Part shown: piece after piece, positions 35,704 to 48,360 of the stretch
Layout of the letters: every line of letters starts with the position of its first letter
Numbering within the stretch: position 1 is the first letter of the stretch
Program-made: the position numbers and the translations under genes
From: Colocasia esculenta
Lineage: Eukaryota > Streptophyta > Magnoliopsida > Alismatales > Araceae
Direction: 5' to 3'
DNA length: 64,000 nucleotides
NCBI GenBank assembly: GCA_014218235.1
Contig: CM024758.1
Span: 103,391,698-103,455,697, forward strand
The notes under the pieces: generated by a model
What the model was told of the DNA's origin: nothing
The model's input: the letters and a program-made list of their open reading frames with translations, nothing else
Database searches by the model: none

Positions 35704-36479
35704 ATTTGAAGACTAGCTTCCCCTCTTGGTTAGGACTAAGGAAGTTCCCCTCGATACTATAAATCTCATCACCCAGAAAAGTCATAGTCTTTTTGCTGAA
35801 GAATTTCTATCTATCTATCCTGAAGAATCAGTTAGGTTTAGAGAAGCCCAAGATAAGAAGCAGTGGCCTGATGAGTGTATCCTCTCATTTGGGCCTTAGA
35901 TTCATTGATCTTTTTGGGAAACTTCTAAATGAGTAGCAAGTCAGTTTTAGCATAATGAAGAAGTTTAATGAAGAGAGATTTCAGTTGAATCTACCTGATG
36001 TCAGTAGGGGTCAGTGGGCCATGCTACTTATAGGTCAAGGCCTATCACTCCATCTATGTCTGTTGGCCTACCCTCCCTACTCTTCCCAAGCCTGATAGGT
36101 GTAGTTTCCTCAAGGAAGGAATTTGCTCAATTAGTGTTTAATAGGCACATCAGGCTAGCTGCCAAATTCTATATCAAGTATGCTAGGACTCTATCCTTCC
36201 ATCGATTTGTCCTGATGCATGTTTCCAAGTCTTCAGACTACCTCAAGGACTTTCAGCACATCATTCGAGAGTCATAGAGACTGACAGCAAGATAGTGGGC
36301 AGTTTGTTATCCTGAAGAGGCTTAGGAATGCACCAAGAAGAAACTTCAGCCCTCTTCATTTCTGTCAAAGAGTTATGATGCCCTTTGGAAGTCTTTATCT
36401 ATCAGGTGGGAAGAAAGATACAGAGTTTACTACAAGGCCAAGGCAGTAACTCATTCACAAGGACTTTAGTGGAATATCA
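35704..36479 (+). pseudogene. 3' env-like ORF of B, part 2
   Basis: Resumes after LTR E. The clearest open piece is 36014-36277, which has an alpha-helical, basic composition (Phe-Asn-Arg-His-Ile-Arg-Leu-Ala-Ala-Lys-Phe). Stops TAG and shifts are frequent. It is interrupted at 36479 by copia C; TATCA (36475-36479) is the left target copy. I cannot assign a domain beyond membership in the 3' ORF. Confidence 0.6.
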
Positions 36480-38312
36480 TGTTGGCCCACTTGGTACGGT
36501 TGACAGCATGCTATCTAGGGGGGGGGGGTGAATAGATTCGCTGCAGAAAAAGAAACATAAACAAAAAAAATTCACTTAAAACTTTGGTTAGATAGTGTGA
36601 TAGAGAGTAGCAGTGTGGAAGCAATAAACAATCACACAAAAGAATAGAAGGAATTCTATTCTGGTTCGGCCCTTCCAATGGAAGTCCTACATCTAGTCCC
36701 CAAGCAAAATCTTGGGATTTCACTAACCAGGGTACAGTCCCCCTTAGGATATACAAACCCCCAGCTCCCCGCTGGTCCTCTTCCTTTCCGAGTATAGGAA
36801 GGATACTCACTTCTATTATAGGTTAAGAAGCTAACCTCCTGGAAAAACCCCAGTGCGGTTATGCTAGACTTAAATCCCCAGCTAGATTCTTTTGGTACAA
36901 ACCCCAACAAGGTTCTGCTGACACTAACCCTAGCTAGGTTCTTTCCTAAATGAAATGCTAAGAACAGTCCCTTAGCTGGACTAGACTCTTTCTTAGAAAA
37001 GAAAGAACAGGCTGAGAGTAGTGTAGGATGTACACCAACTCAAAGACTCTCTGCCGAAAGACTCTCCCTCAGAGTTATAATGATGCACAGAGAGAGTGAA
37101 GAGAAGACAGGAAAGCTTGAATGCTAGGAGCTTCGGAATTCTTTAGCCCTGAAGGCTTCTCTAGAAAGGGCTCGAGCTCTTCTCTCTTGCTTAAGTGTAT
37201 GTGGTGTTAAGGCTTCTCACAGATATACACTCCTTTAAAGATTTTCAGGAAAAAGCTCTGGGTCTTCTTCAACCATTTTTTCATCATTTATATGTGAGCA
37301 GTTTTGAACAGATCCGTTGAAGGATGCAACGTTGGAGTCTTGGATCCGTTGGAGTTCTAGTTGTTGCTGATCTTTCTATTCTTCTTCTTCTGACTGACAG
37401 TCACTTGGTGGTCTTCGAGGTCTGCAAGCATAGAAGAAAGTGTTTAGACCAAAGAAATGTTTCTGTCAGAAGGCTCATACCTCTGTGTTTCCTGCTGACA
37501 CCCAGAAGTGGTAGGTAATCTCTTTTGTCTGATAGGAAGGAAGAGATCCTATCAGATAACCAAAAGATTTTCTGTCAGAGAAATAGTAGGTTACGCATAT
37601 GAAATGTATTTGAGTTTTCATTGGGCACCAAAGACAATTTGAAACGTTTCAAATACAGAGGAAATCGATGTTTAAGTATAATAGAGTTGATGTGAAAGAC
37701 AATCGATGTTCCAATGTAATCGTTGTTTCATTGTAATCCATGTTTTGAAGTCGATGTTCCAATGGAGTCGATGTTTAATCGAAATCAATGTTTGAAGTCG
37801 ATATTTAAGTGAAGTCGATGTTAAACATAATCGATGTACAAAGAGAGTCCATGTAAACATAATCCATGTACAAAGAGTGAATCAATGTTTTCAATGAAGT
37901 TGATGTTTGATTAAAATTGATGTTTAATGAAATCAATGTTAAATAGAATAAATCGATGTTTACATGGAGTCGATGTTTGAGTGAAGTCAGTGTTCAACAG
38001 AAGTCGATGTTCTAATGAAATTGGTGTTCAACAGAGTCGATGTTTAAGTGAAATCGATGTTAAACAAAATCGATGTTTACGTGAGATGAACCATAATCGA
38101 TGTATTTGTATGGAAGTCATTATGGCACTTAGTCAGTCATCGATGTGTATTGTACATCCATCGATTTGGCTTTTCAGTGCAAATTATGAAGCGATAGTGC
38201 CATAAATTTATATTTATTAGGAAAACATGATATTAAATATATTCAATAATATTTAATTAATCATGAGTTTTTTATCACCAAAATAAAGGATAAATATAAG
38301 AGTGGTTCAACA
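36480..38312 (-). repeat. 3' LTR of copia C
   Basis: 1833 bp, TGTTGGCCC to GTTCAACA. A G-run is near 36521. In element sense, U3 holds an array of AACATCGA motifs (37660-38180 in plus coordinates, seen as TCGATGTT). The TATA-like ATATAAA lies near 37285. It is close in sequence to 40733-41319 plus 50511-51734. Confidence 0.85.
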
Positions 38313-38880
38313 ATCTCCCCCTTTTTGGTGATGACAAAACTTATGATAAATTTCTGACAAAAATACTTAAAACATTGAAAATACAGAAAATTCACTGATT
38401 AAACATACTCTCCCCCTTTTATCAATAATAAAAAAAGCAGGATCTTACCATTTGCATTCTCTCTCCCTTTTTTGTAAATACTTCTTACTAGTATGTTGTG
38501 TGAGAGGGGTTCAACAATCTTTGTCATTAATGTGTAGCTCCCCCTTAGTCTGTGCTCCCCCTAAATGTGAGGTTCCTCCTTAGAGTGAGACTTGATGAAT
38601 CTTCACTTGTCTATCAACAGTTGTTTCATGCTGTGTCGACCTGTTGTTTGATCTTGTTGTTTCTTAACAATTCACTTGTTGTTTGTCAAGTCTTCAAGAG
38701 TCTTACCTGCATTGATCTTACAAAAAGAGAGACTTTCAAACAGTTGTTAGTAGTACTTATAAATGTAAATATAAGTTTCTGACTACTCCCTCTTCAAATA
38801 TGAGTTGGATGAAGAGCTAGCTGTCACCAATGCCTTGAGCATCCTTTGTTCCTAATGCTCCAAGGTAATTCTGCAAACAA
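38313..38880 (-). other. Polypurine tract and 3' spacer of copia C
   Basis: Directly next to the LTR the minus strand reads AAAAAGGGGGAGAT (38313-38326), the plus-strand primer. Further GGGGGAG tracts lie at about 38405-38420 and 38530-38565. No frame. Near 38845-38860 the minus strand still shows GATGCTCAAGGCAT, resembling the protease Cys-Ser-Arg-His codons, so the deletion endpoint is close to here. Confidence 0.75.
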
Positions 38881-40670
38881 CTTATTCAGAAGTAGGTACC
38901 CAAATCTTTTTCGGTCCTTGATGGTTATATTCATGAAAATAACCTTTAGGATTCCATATTAAGTGCCTAGTAGTGCAGGAATTTACTGTGTGTCCTAATT
39001 TATTGCAATGAGAACAACAATGAATATAATTTGTTTTGTAGTTCTTATTGTCTTTGTGATATCTGTTTAGAACATAATTTTTAGAAACCTTTTTCTTTTG
39101 ATAGAACTTGTTTATTACAGGGGCCCTTTTTTTAGGCATCTTGGTTTCTTTAAAAAAATTTGGCAATGGATATTTTTTAGGAATTATGACTTGTTTTCCT
39201 TTTTCAGGAGGTTCGTATCCAAGACCTTGTTTATTGTTACCAGATTTTGATCTTTTTAAGCATAAAGCTAGAGATGTTTTCCCTTTAGTTAACTTCCTAA
39301 CTGATTCTTTTAAATAAAGATTTATTCATTTAGAGTTTTTAATTTTTCTTCTAACTGTAATTTTTCATTGTTCTTGCTTTTTAAGTCTTCATTCAAAGAT
39401 AATTATTGTCTTTACTTTCCTTTAATTGTGTTTCCAATTATTCCATTTCTGATTTAAGATCAGAGTTAGTGTTTTCTAAGCAAGTAAGATTATTTTTCAG
39501 ATTCTTTAATTCTTTTATGAGACCTTTATGTTTTTCATAAAGTTCATTAAAGACTTCTTCTAAGTCTTCAGACTCTAACCCTGAATTAGTGCATGAATGA
39601 AAAAATGGGTCAGAATGTACCTCATGTAGTCCTACCATGAGGGCTAGACTTTCCTGCTCTTTCTCTGATTCTGAGCTAGATAATTATGAAGTTGTGACTT
39701 TATCATTGCCCCAAGCAACATCCATTGCTCTTCTTTTGAATTTCTTGTGCTTCTTTTTGGACTTTTCTGGTTGACCAGTCTTCTTGAGTTTTGGGCAGTC
39801 TGGTCTTAGATGTCCAGGTTTTCTGCATTCATAGCAGACTGGTTCTTTCTCCTTTTTCTCTTTCTTTTGGATCCTTCTTGATCCATTATTCTTCTTCTTA
39901 AGAATTCTCTGAAGTTTGGACAGTACATCATCTACATCACTGTCTTCAGATCCTGCATTTTTTTAACTAGAAGAAGAAGAGGTCGAAGGAGCAGATGTAA
40001 CTTAAGAGCATTAGTAAATTTCATCTTGGATGACCCTTCAGATAGTCGCTCCATATGATTTCATGTGCCATAAGGGAACTAATTAATTTATCAATGGAAA
40101 TTTGGTTAAATCATGGGCTTCTTCAATAGTAGTGACCTTAGGGGTCCATGAATGAGTTAAAGACCTAAGTATTTTTTTGAAAGTTTCTTCATCAGAAAGT
40201 TTTTTACCAAGAGAACATAGACCAACTACTATGCTTGAAAATGTATTATACATTTGAGTAATATTTTTGTTTGGAAGCATTTTAAATTGCTCATATTGTG
40301 AAACAAGAATATCTATTCTAGTTTGTTTTCATTTATATGTTCCTTCATATGTTACCTGTAATTTATCCCACATTTCTTTTGCAGATTTACATGCAGATAC
40401 TCTACTGAATTCTCTTTTGGATAAAGCACAACATAAATAGTTATTTGCTTTAAAGTTTAGAGACAATTTACTTTTATCAGCTGCTGTAATAGTAGTAGTA
40501 CCTTCAGCAAGAACAATAACGAAATCACCTACCTCTATTACTTGCCACAGATCAAAGTCTGTGCCTCGAATGAAGCATTCCATTCTCATTTTCTAGTATT
40601 GGTAATCCTCTTTATCGAAGAATGGAGGTCTGGTGACTGATTGGCCTTCAACAATCCCTTGAGCTGCCAT
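38880..40670 (-). pseudogene. Copia gag of element C
   Basis: Start at 40670 (Met-Ala-Ala-Gln-Gly), about 60 bp after the LTR edge. UBN2-type capsid segments are at 40589-40329 and 40280-40083, including Leu-Thr-His-Ser-Trp. The first zinc knuckle is near 39830, a Glu/Ser-rich region is at 39640-39440, and a second knuckle-like CX2CX4HX4C near 39020. It ends Lys-Ile-Trp-Val-Pro at about 38890. An early TAG replaces Trp after about 27 codons and there are shifts, so it is not intact. It is the best local reference for the decayed gag of B. Confidence 0.85.
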
Positions 40671-40718
40671 GGATCTTTGCTCTAAGATCGTTGGATCTTC
40701 TTGATTAATCAGAGACCC

Positions 40719-40730
40719 GCTCTGATACCA
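40719..40730 (-). other. Primer binding site of copia C
   Basis: Minus strand TGGTATCAGAGC, two bases from the LTR edge at 40733; a perfect match to the plant initiator-Met primer site. Confidence 0.92.
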
Positions 40731-40732
40731 CT

Positions 40733-41319
40733 TGTTGGCCCACTTGGTACGGTTGGCAGCATGCTATCTAGAGGGGGGGTGAATAGATTCGCTGTAGAAA
40801 AAGAAACATAAATACTAGATTTTTCCACTTAAAACTTTGGTTAGATAGTGTGATAGAGAGTAGCAGTGCGGAAGCAAATAAACAATCACACAAAAGAACA
40901 CAAGGAATTTTATCCTAGTTCGGCCCTTCCAAATGGAAGTTCTACGTCCAGTCCTAAAGCAAAATCTTGGGATTTCACTAACCAGGCTACAATCCCCCTT
41001 AGGATATACAAACCCTCAGCTCCCCCGCTGGTCCTCTTCCTTTCCGAGTAGGAAGGATACTCACTTCTATTATAGGTCAAGAAGCTAACCTCCTAGAACA
41101 AACCCCAGTGCGGTTCGGCTAGACTTAAACCTCCAACTAGGTTTTGTTGGTACAAACCCCAACAAGGTTCTGCTGACACTAACCCCAACTAGGTTCTTTC
41201 CAAAAAGAAATGCTAAGAACAATCCCTTAGCTGGACCGGACTCTTTCTTAAAAAAGAAAGAACATACTGAGAGTAGTGTAGGATGTACAGAAACTCAAAG
41301 ACTCTCAGCTGAAAGACTC
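40733..41319 (-). repeat. 5' LTR of copia C, segment left of G2
   Basis: Begins TGTTGGCCC (plus strand) and runs to GACTC at 41315-41319, the left target copy of G2. It aligns with 36480-37065. Confidence 0.88.
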
Positions 41320-43478
41320 TATAGCAGTCCTCGTCTTCTAGACCCGTTAACCAAATAACGTGCTTGATCCGACTTCGCCTCCCACAAACGAGCCGAAGCC
41401 TTGCAAGGGATATCTTTCACACAAGTCCGTAGAAATATAAAGGAAACTACTAAAATATATTATAAGATTTCCATCTCACAAATATTTACAAGGAATTTAC
41501 ATATCCATTTCTCAACTATAACCAGACTCAACTACAACAGCAACCTGGGGCATACCCCGAGGTGTACAGATAAAGAAAATTACACTACTAGAGGTACAGA
41601 CCCTGCCCTGCTACGGTGCAGCTCGAAACTAGACAAAGGGTGAGAAGCCTCCTGCTCTCCCTCACCTGAAAGGAGTAGGGGTGAGCCTCACAAGTCACTG
41701 GCTCAGTAGGGAAACTCCCCTAGAAACTGAGCAAACCAAATTCATAAATAACATCAGTAGGAAGCTATACTAACAATTTATAGAACTATCTAAACAGGAT
41801 ATTAAAGTTGTAAACTCTATTTACCACATGCTATTGATAAAAATAGCTTTAATAAATAAACGACAAACCATAACCAGGTGTACGTGTGAAAGTAGGTAAA
41901 CGCCACACTCGGGCCACGAAGAGTAGTTCGCGACACCAACTACTGACCCCGACAAACTACACAGGACTACCTCTCAGTCTCGCAGCCACGGACGAAAGGT
42001 CTAGCTGCCGCTCCACCAGAACAAGACAAGAAACTGTGGAGTCCAACTAACACCACTCCTATGGACCACACTGCCGCAGGCCCATGCCTGGCACCTTTAG
42101 GGACTCCGACTCGAGCTTCCTAAGTGAGGCACTGGAAAACAGGACTAGCTGGAGCCCAGTATGTCTACTGGTGTCCGTGACCCCCAACCACGAGCGCGCT
42201 ACAAGCGACAAAACCAAACTCTCACAAGTCGTTGTGCCACTGCCGTCTTTCCCTCAGCCGGACGTACAACTCTACACAAGAGTGAGGGTGTCTAGAAAGA
42301 CGACACAGACCTCGACGGTACACAAGTACCGGGACAAGCCTTGAGCACACACAAGTGCCTGGCTCACACAAAACCTGGGGCTCCCAACTGAAGAGGCAAC
42401 CATGGTAGGCGTCGTACTACTCGACACGCACACACAAACCACGTGCATACCACACAAGTCTAGTGAAACCCTTCGTTAACCATGTGAACACCACGCCAAC
42501 CACGCACACGATACGCTCCCTGAGCGCTACAGGTGCTAACACACCACTTACCAATTGCCATTCACAACAATTCATGATAATCAGACAACCACGCTAACAT
42601 GCACAGAAGTAAAGGCCCTCGAACCTGTTAACGCGATAGGGTCCCATGTCGCCTTCTAAACGCGACCCCCCGATAGGCCGCGTTCCGAAGCAGAATGCGA
42701 TAGGTTAGGCTGTCGCATTCTGAACATGACAACCTGGTCCGTCTCCTTCACAGGAGAAACCCTAATCCGGGAACCCTTCACCGGATCTCCCCCACAAACT
42801 GTGTAAACTGGTATTTTTATCCATTTTTCATGCTTTAATGTATGCCCTAGCATGGTATCTAATGTTTGTAAAGCCAATAACACACTAAACATGACACACA
42901 TGCAATCCACACGTTAAAACAAGGTGGAATCTCCCTACCTCCGTGAAGAAGATGAAGAACGAGACCCACACGATGTTTCCACCGCTCCACGCAGCGCCCT
43001 CGCGGTGAGAACACGTAGAAAACACCTTCAGAATGCAAAATCGCCCAGAAACCACCGCACAACACCTTCCCTGGCCAAGCAGAGCTTGCAAAAGCTCTGT
43101 TCGGTCAAAACCTTCTTTAAAACGTAGCTCGGTTAGGAATGCGACGCACCACATCGTCGCGACCTGAATGCAACGTAGGAGGCTGTCGCCTTCCTGCTCA
43201 TGATGTCAGCAAGCTGCACAGCGTGCGACACGCGGTGCGTATGCAGACGACGACTCAAAACGGCGGTTCCATGAATGCGACACTCAGGGCCTTCGCGTTA
43301 AGAACGCGACGCTCCTCACTGTCGCATTCACAGACAGTGAACAAGTAGGCACTTTGGACCCAACCTGTCGACCCACAATGCTCCTAAAACCTGCGCGAAC
43401 ACCTGCTACACACACTGATGGGCCACACATGGGCCTCCATAACCATTAAGCCATGATCCGAACAGTCAATACGCTACA
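41320..43478 (-). repeat. 3' LTR of gypsy G2
   Basis: Left edge TATAGCAGTCC (the other copy has TGTAGAGGTCC), right edge ACGCTACA at 43478. CGCGAC-type motifs are at 42630-42740 and 43135-43330. On the minus strand the internal landmark GAGGATGAAATT lies just upstream (near 43505). Confidence 0.9.
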
Positions 43479-43586
43479 TTACTATCACCTAAAATAAATT
43501 TCATCCTCGAAATTTAAGATGGAAACTCAACACGCAAAACTTTCACTTAAACAAGCATAGTACTACCACTTAAAAGAATTAAAGAC

Positions 43587-44617
43587 TTACTCAAACAAGT
43601 ATGGATACGCTTTCATCATTTCATCTGCTAGTTCCCATGTATCTTCTCCGCCTTGTCTATTTTCCCATCTTACTTTCACTAGTTCAATTTCTTTATTTCT
43701 GAGTTTCTGGGTTCTGCGAATTGAGATTTGCACTAGATTTTCTGGCATTGTCATGTCTAGCCTCAAATCATCTCTTTGATAACTAACCACCTGAGTAGGA
43801 TCTTTGATATACCTTCTATGCATTGAGACGTGAAACACGTCATGTGCATCTGTAAAATCTGCTGGCAAATCCAATCTGTAAGCTGTCTCACCAACTCTTT
43901 ATTTTATCTGAAATGGACCAGCATACCTCGGACTCAATTTACCTCTTTTGCTGAACCTCAGTACACCTTTAGTAGGAGAAACTTTCAGAAAGACATAATC
44001 TCCAACCTTAAATTGCTTCTGTTATCTGCATAACTTTTCTGGCGACTCTGCGCTGTCTAAAGCTTTTCTTTGATAAACTTTACTGTCTCTGCACATTGCT
44101 AGATCAACTCTGGACCCATAACCTGTCTCTTGCCCACTTCATGCCAATTTAATGGTGTCCTACACAGTCTACCATATAATACTTCATAAGGTGCCATTCC
44201 AATACTTGCATGATGACTGTTATTATAGGCAAACTCTACCATACCCAAATGGTGCTCTCATACACTTCCCCAAACTAAGCAGCAAGCCCTCAATATATCT
44301 TCTATAGTTCGAATTGTTATTTCTGTCTGTCCATCTGTTTGTAGATGATAAGCCGAACTATATCTCAATTCTGTGCCAACCACTCTTTGCAAATTCCTCC
44401 AGACGCCTGATGTGAACCTGGGATATTGATCTGAAACAATGGTAATTGGAATCCCATGCAAAGGTACTATTCTTTCTACATGTAATTTGGCTAATCTATC
44501 CACTAACCAAGACATACATACTGGTAATAACCTACAAACTTTGGTCAATCTGTCTACAAAAACCCATATACCATTATGACCTGTTGATGACATGGGCAAA
44601 CCAACAATGAAATCCAT
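43587..44617 (-). pseudogene. G2 integrase core and chromodomain-like tail
   Basis: Piece 44617-44258 has the core start Phe-Val-Asp-Arg-Leu-Thr-Lys, then Ser-Asp-Gln-Tyr-Pro-Arg-Phe (Arg-Asp expected at Gln-Tyr) and Asp-Gly-Gln-Thr-Glu. All three DDE acids are therefore present. After a broken stretch, piece 43874-43587 carries Asp-Val-Phe-His-Val-Ser-Met. It ends with Val-Lys-Val-Arg-Trp and Thr-Trp-Glu-Leu-Ala-Asp-Glu-Met, a chromodomain-like end typical of Tekay. It stops at 43587, with Tyr-Leu-Phe-Glu last. Confidence 0.82.
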
Positions 44618-44638
44618 AGCAATATCATCCCATTTCCA

Positions 44639-45688
44639 CTATGGAATGGGTAATGGCTGTAACAGTCCTCCTGGCCTCTGGTATTCTACCTTTATTTGCT
44701 GACAAACTGCACATCTTGCTATAAATTCTATAACTTCTTTCTTCATATTAGGCCACCAGAAATGTTTTTTCATATCTTGATACATTTTGGTACTGCCTGG
44801 ATGAATGGTATATCTCGACCTGTGAGCTTCCTCCAACACTTTTTGCCTGACTTGAACATCTGCTGGCACATATAATCGACCCTTGAGTCTGACCACACTA
44901 TCATCTCCAAGAGTCACTTCTTCCATTCTTACAATATCTACTAAACTATCATCTGTCCTCTGTGCTTCCACTATCTGCCAGTATAGGGAAGGTTCCACTG
45001 CACTATTTGCTAATATTGCTTGCCGCTGGCTATTAGGCACATATAATGAATTTTCTGCTACATTTTCATGCAATTTCCATTCTCTGATCATAAGTTGATT
45101 CATAACTAACTTTCTGCTCAGTGCATCTGCCACTACATTAGCTTTGCCTAGATGATATGTCAAACTGAAGTCATAAACTTTCAAATACTCCATCCACCTG
45201 CGCTGTCTCAAATTCAGATCTTTTTGAGAAAAGATGTACTTTAAGCTCTTATGATCAGTGAATATCTCAAACCTCTCACCGTATAAATAGTGCCACCATA
45301 TCTTTAATGCAAAAATAACTGCTGCTAACTCTAAATCATGCGTTGGATAATTTTCTTCATGCTTTTTTAACTGTCTGGAGGCATAAGCTACCACCTTGCC
45401 ATGCTGCATCAACACTACTCCCAAACCTCTCCTTGATGCATCTGTGTATAAAATAAATCTGCCACTGCCTGATAGAATCTCAAGTATTGGTGTTGTAGTA
45501 AGTCTCTTCTTCATCTCTGCAAAACTACGCCTGCAATCTAAAGACCATATAAAAGGTACCCCTTTTCTTGTCAATCTTGTCATGGGAGATGCTATCTTTG
45601 AAAAACCTTGGATGAATCGTCTGTAATATCCTGTTAGACCCAAAAAGCTTCTAATCTCTGTCACTATCTTCGGTTCTTCCCATTTCAT
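44639..45688 (-). pseudogene. G2 RT end, RNase H and integrase zinc domain
   Basis: An uninterrupted 349-codon frame. The RT connection region (Phe-Leu-Gly-Leu-Thr-Gly-Tyr-Tyr-Arg-Arg-Phe) comes first. RNase H follows with Tyr-Thr-Asp-Ala-Ser, Asp-Leu-Glu-Leu-Ala and Phe-Thr-Asp-His-Lys-Ser-Leu. Then come Asp-Ala-Leu-Ser-Arg-Lys and the HHCC zinc-binding domain (His-Pro-Gly-Ser-Thr through Cys-Ala-Val-Cys-Gln-Gln). A stop at 44636-44638 cuts it from the integrase core; the gap to the upstream frame (45688-45808) holds a frameshift. Confidence 0.88.
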
Positions 45689-45807
45689 TACAACCTCAAC
45701 CTCAACTGCAACTTCTTATGCTGAGATGACATGACCCAAAAACTGAATTTCTTTCAACCAGAACTCGCATTTTCTAAACTTGCCATACACTGGTGATCTC
45801 TTAATGT

Positions 45808-46968
45808 CTACAAGGTAATTCTCAAATGTGCTGCATGCTCCTCTTCTGACATCGAATACACCAAAATATCATCAATAAAGACCACAATAAACAGATCCAG
45901 ATACGGGTGAAAGATCATGTTCATTAAATTCATAAAGGTTGCTGGCGCATTTGTCAAGCCAAATGGCATTACCACAAACTCGTAATGCCCATATCTGGTC
46001 CTGAAAGCTGTCTTATCAATATCTTCCTCATTGATCTGCAACTGGTGGTACCTTGACCTTAAATCAATCTTGGAAAATACTTTGGCTGACTGGAGCTGAT
46101 CAAATAAATCATCTATTCTAGGTAGTGGATACTTATTCTTGATTGTGACCTTGTTCAGTTTCCTATAATCAATGCACATTCTTAAACTGCCATCTTTCTT
46201 CCTAACAAATAATACTGGCACTCCCCATGGCAAATGACTGGGTCTAATAAAACCTTTCTCTAGTAGTTCATGCAATTGCTTCTTCAATTCTTTCAGTTCT
46301 TCCGGTGCCATTATATATGGTGCCTTTGATATCGGCATGCTGCATGGCTGTAACTCAACTGTGAATTCTACCTTTCTGTATGGAGCCAACCCTGGCAAGT
46401 CTTCCGGGAACACATTTGCAAACTCTCTAACCACAGGCACTGACTCTATAGACTTATCAGACTCAACTAAGCTAACTGAGGCAAGGTACGCTACACACCA
46501 TGCATTAATCAATCTCCTAGCCCTAAGTGTAGAAATAATAAGCTTAGGAGTGTAAAAAGGCATACCTTGAAATTCAAATACTGCTCCACTAGGCCTGCAA
46601 AATCTGACCCTCTTCTTTCTACAATCTACCAGTGCCCCATAAGCTTCCAACCAATCCATCCCCAGTATCACATCATAATCTTTCAACGACAGAGCATACA
46701 ATCTAGTTGATAATTGATTGCCCTGAACCACTATCGGAACCTCATCTAGAAAGCAAGAAGTGAGCACATAGCCACCGGAAGGAACTTCTACTACAAACTC
46801 ACATTGTCTCTCTTCTAAAGGATGTACTATGCTATCCAGAAAATCATCAGAAATAAATGAATGGGAAGCACCCGGATCAATCAACACTCTAGCAGAAAAG
46901 TCAAAGAGTGGTATTATACGTTCAATGAGATTGGATGCCTCCGCCTGTGCTCTGGTGATTGCCATCAC
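45808..46968 (-). pseudogene. G2 protease and reverse transcriptase
   Basis: A 386-codon open frame. Retropepsin Leu-Ile-Asp-Pro-Gly-Ala-Ser-His is at about residue 32, Leu-Gly-Met-Asp-Trp-Leu at about 103. RT Phe-Val-Arg-Lys-Lys-Asp-Gly-Ser begins at about 258, and the catalytic Phe-Ile-Asp-Asp-Ile-Leu-Val-Tyr-Ser at about 363. All catalytic residues are intact. The frame is cut in the RT thumb at 45808. The true polyprotein starts upstream in gag, so the first Met here is only the frame's first codon. Confidence 0.88.
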
Positions 46969-47049
46969 TCGACCCCGTCCTCCTCATTGGTACGGTGCAC
47001 CTCTACCTTGCTCTGCTGATGGATGGTATGGCTATTGCTGCTGTTGAGT

Positions 47050-48207
47050 CCCTCTACCGTAACTGTAACCCCGGGATTGTGGACAATTTCAGGCTAAGTG
47101 CTCTGGTTGACCACAGGTGTAGCACCTAAAACCTGGAAAAGCTGCGGGCTGCCTTGCCGTACTGTGTTGTGACTCCTCTGGAACCGGTGGTCTATAACTA
47201 TGGCCCGGCTGAAAACCACCCTGCTGGAAGCCCTGTTGTCTGCCTCTACCTCGACCTCCTCCTCAGAAGAACTTCGTTATTTGCTTACCCCACTTCGCAA
47301 ATCCTGGCGACGAAAAAGCTCTGGAGGGTGCTTTACCCTTGCTAATGCCTGTTGACTACTGAGGAAGCCGAAAACTACCTGATCCAACTGTCTGTGACTG
47401 TCCCTGTCTGGCCCGAACAATCCTTTCTAATATTGCTGCTCTCTACGCCGCCTCCTCCACCGTCCTACACATAAGGGAAATCACTTCATCCTACAACTCA
47501 GCTCGCAAGCCTCTGATGAAGTACTCCACCATCATAGTATTATCAGTCACCACATATGGAGCATATCTGCTCAATGCCATAAATCTCATTTAATATTCTA
47601 TTATCGACAAATTCCCCTGCTGTAAAGTCCAGAACTGCTCTCTCTTCGCCTGCTGTATCTGGACTGGGAAGAAAGTATCATTAAAGACCGTCAAAAACTC
47701 ATGCCAAGTAATAGTATCCTCTGGCCTTCCTGCAAACACCGTCTGCATCTTCAATCTCCACCACTCCTGTGCAAAACCTCGTAGCTGGTAGGTGGCAAGA
47801 ATCACCCTATCTGTCTGCGAACACCTCATCGTCACAAACACTCTCTCTATCTCATGCACCCAGTGCTCCGCTGTGTCGGGGTTGGGGCCTCCTGAGAACG
47901 TAGGGGGATGCAACCTGAAAAACCTCTCCACAAGTGCCGTAGGCTCCTCTGCACTAACTGGCCGTGCTGGTGCTACTGGGGGTATGGGTACAAAGGGTGG
48001 CACTCCAACTCATGGTGGTGGAACTGGTGCTACTGTCACTGCCTCCTCTACAACTGGTGGTAATGTGACTGCTGGCTGTACCGGTGCCCACTGATCCAAC
48101 CTTGTCCGAATATCTGTAAGACTTTCTCATATCCTTTCTATCATCCGCTGCGTAACATCCTCTCCCGACTCATCTCCACCTCCTCCCCAATCCCTTTTGT
48201 CTACCAT
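47050..48207 (-). pseudogene. G2 gag
   Basis: Starts Met-Val-Asp-Lys-Arg-Asp-Trp-Gly-Gly at 48207. A Pro/Val-rich linker is followed by Retrotrans_gag (47880-47590 and beyond) with Gly-Phe-Ala-Gln-Glu-Trp-Trp. The knuckle is at 47124-47083. The knuckle has Glu for the conserved Gly before His and an in-frame TGA at 47089-47091 where Arg is expected, compatible with CGA to TGA. Other stops lie near 48129 and 47588. Confidence 0.85.
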
Positions 48208-48346
48208 TTCTGATCCTGCACAAACAATATTCCAACCACACGCATACAATTATCAATACAAAATCTAGGGTCAACTACCAATAGTGGGCTAAAGTAGAGA
48301 ATAGGCTATGCAAATTTCCGATTCCTTTATATCTACACGGACCTTC

Positions 48347-48358
48347 GCTCTGACACCA
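48347..48358 (-). other. Primer binding site of gypsy G2
   Basis: Minus strand TGGTGTCAGAGC, one transition from the standard TGGTATCAGAGC, two bases from the LTR at 48361. Confidence 0.9.
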
Positions 48359-48360
48359 AC

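Noticed and set aside
35663..36479. Reading LTR E as the 5' LTR of a separate element ending at 54806
   Set aside because: E and the LTR at 52255 start differently, no gag follows E, and the 52255 LTR pairs with 14253 with matching ACCAT copies.
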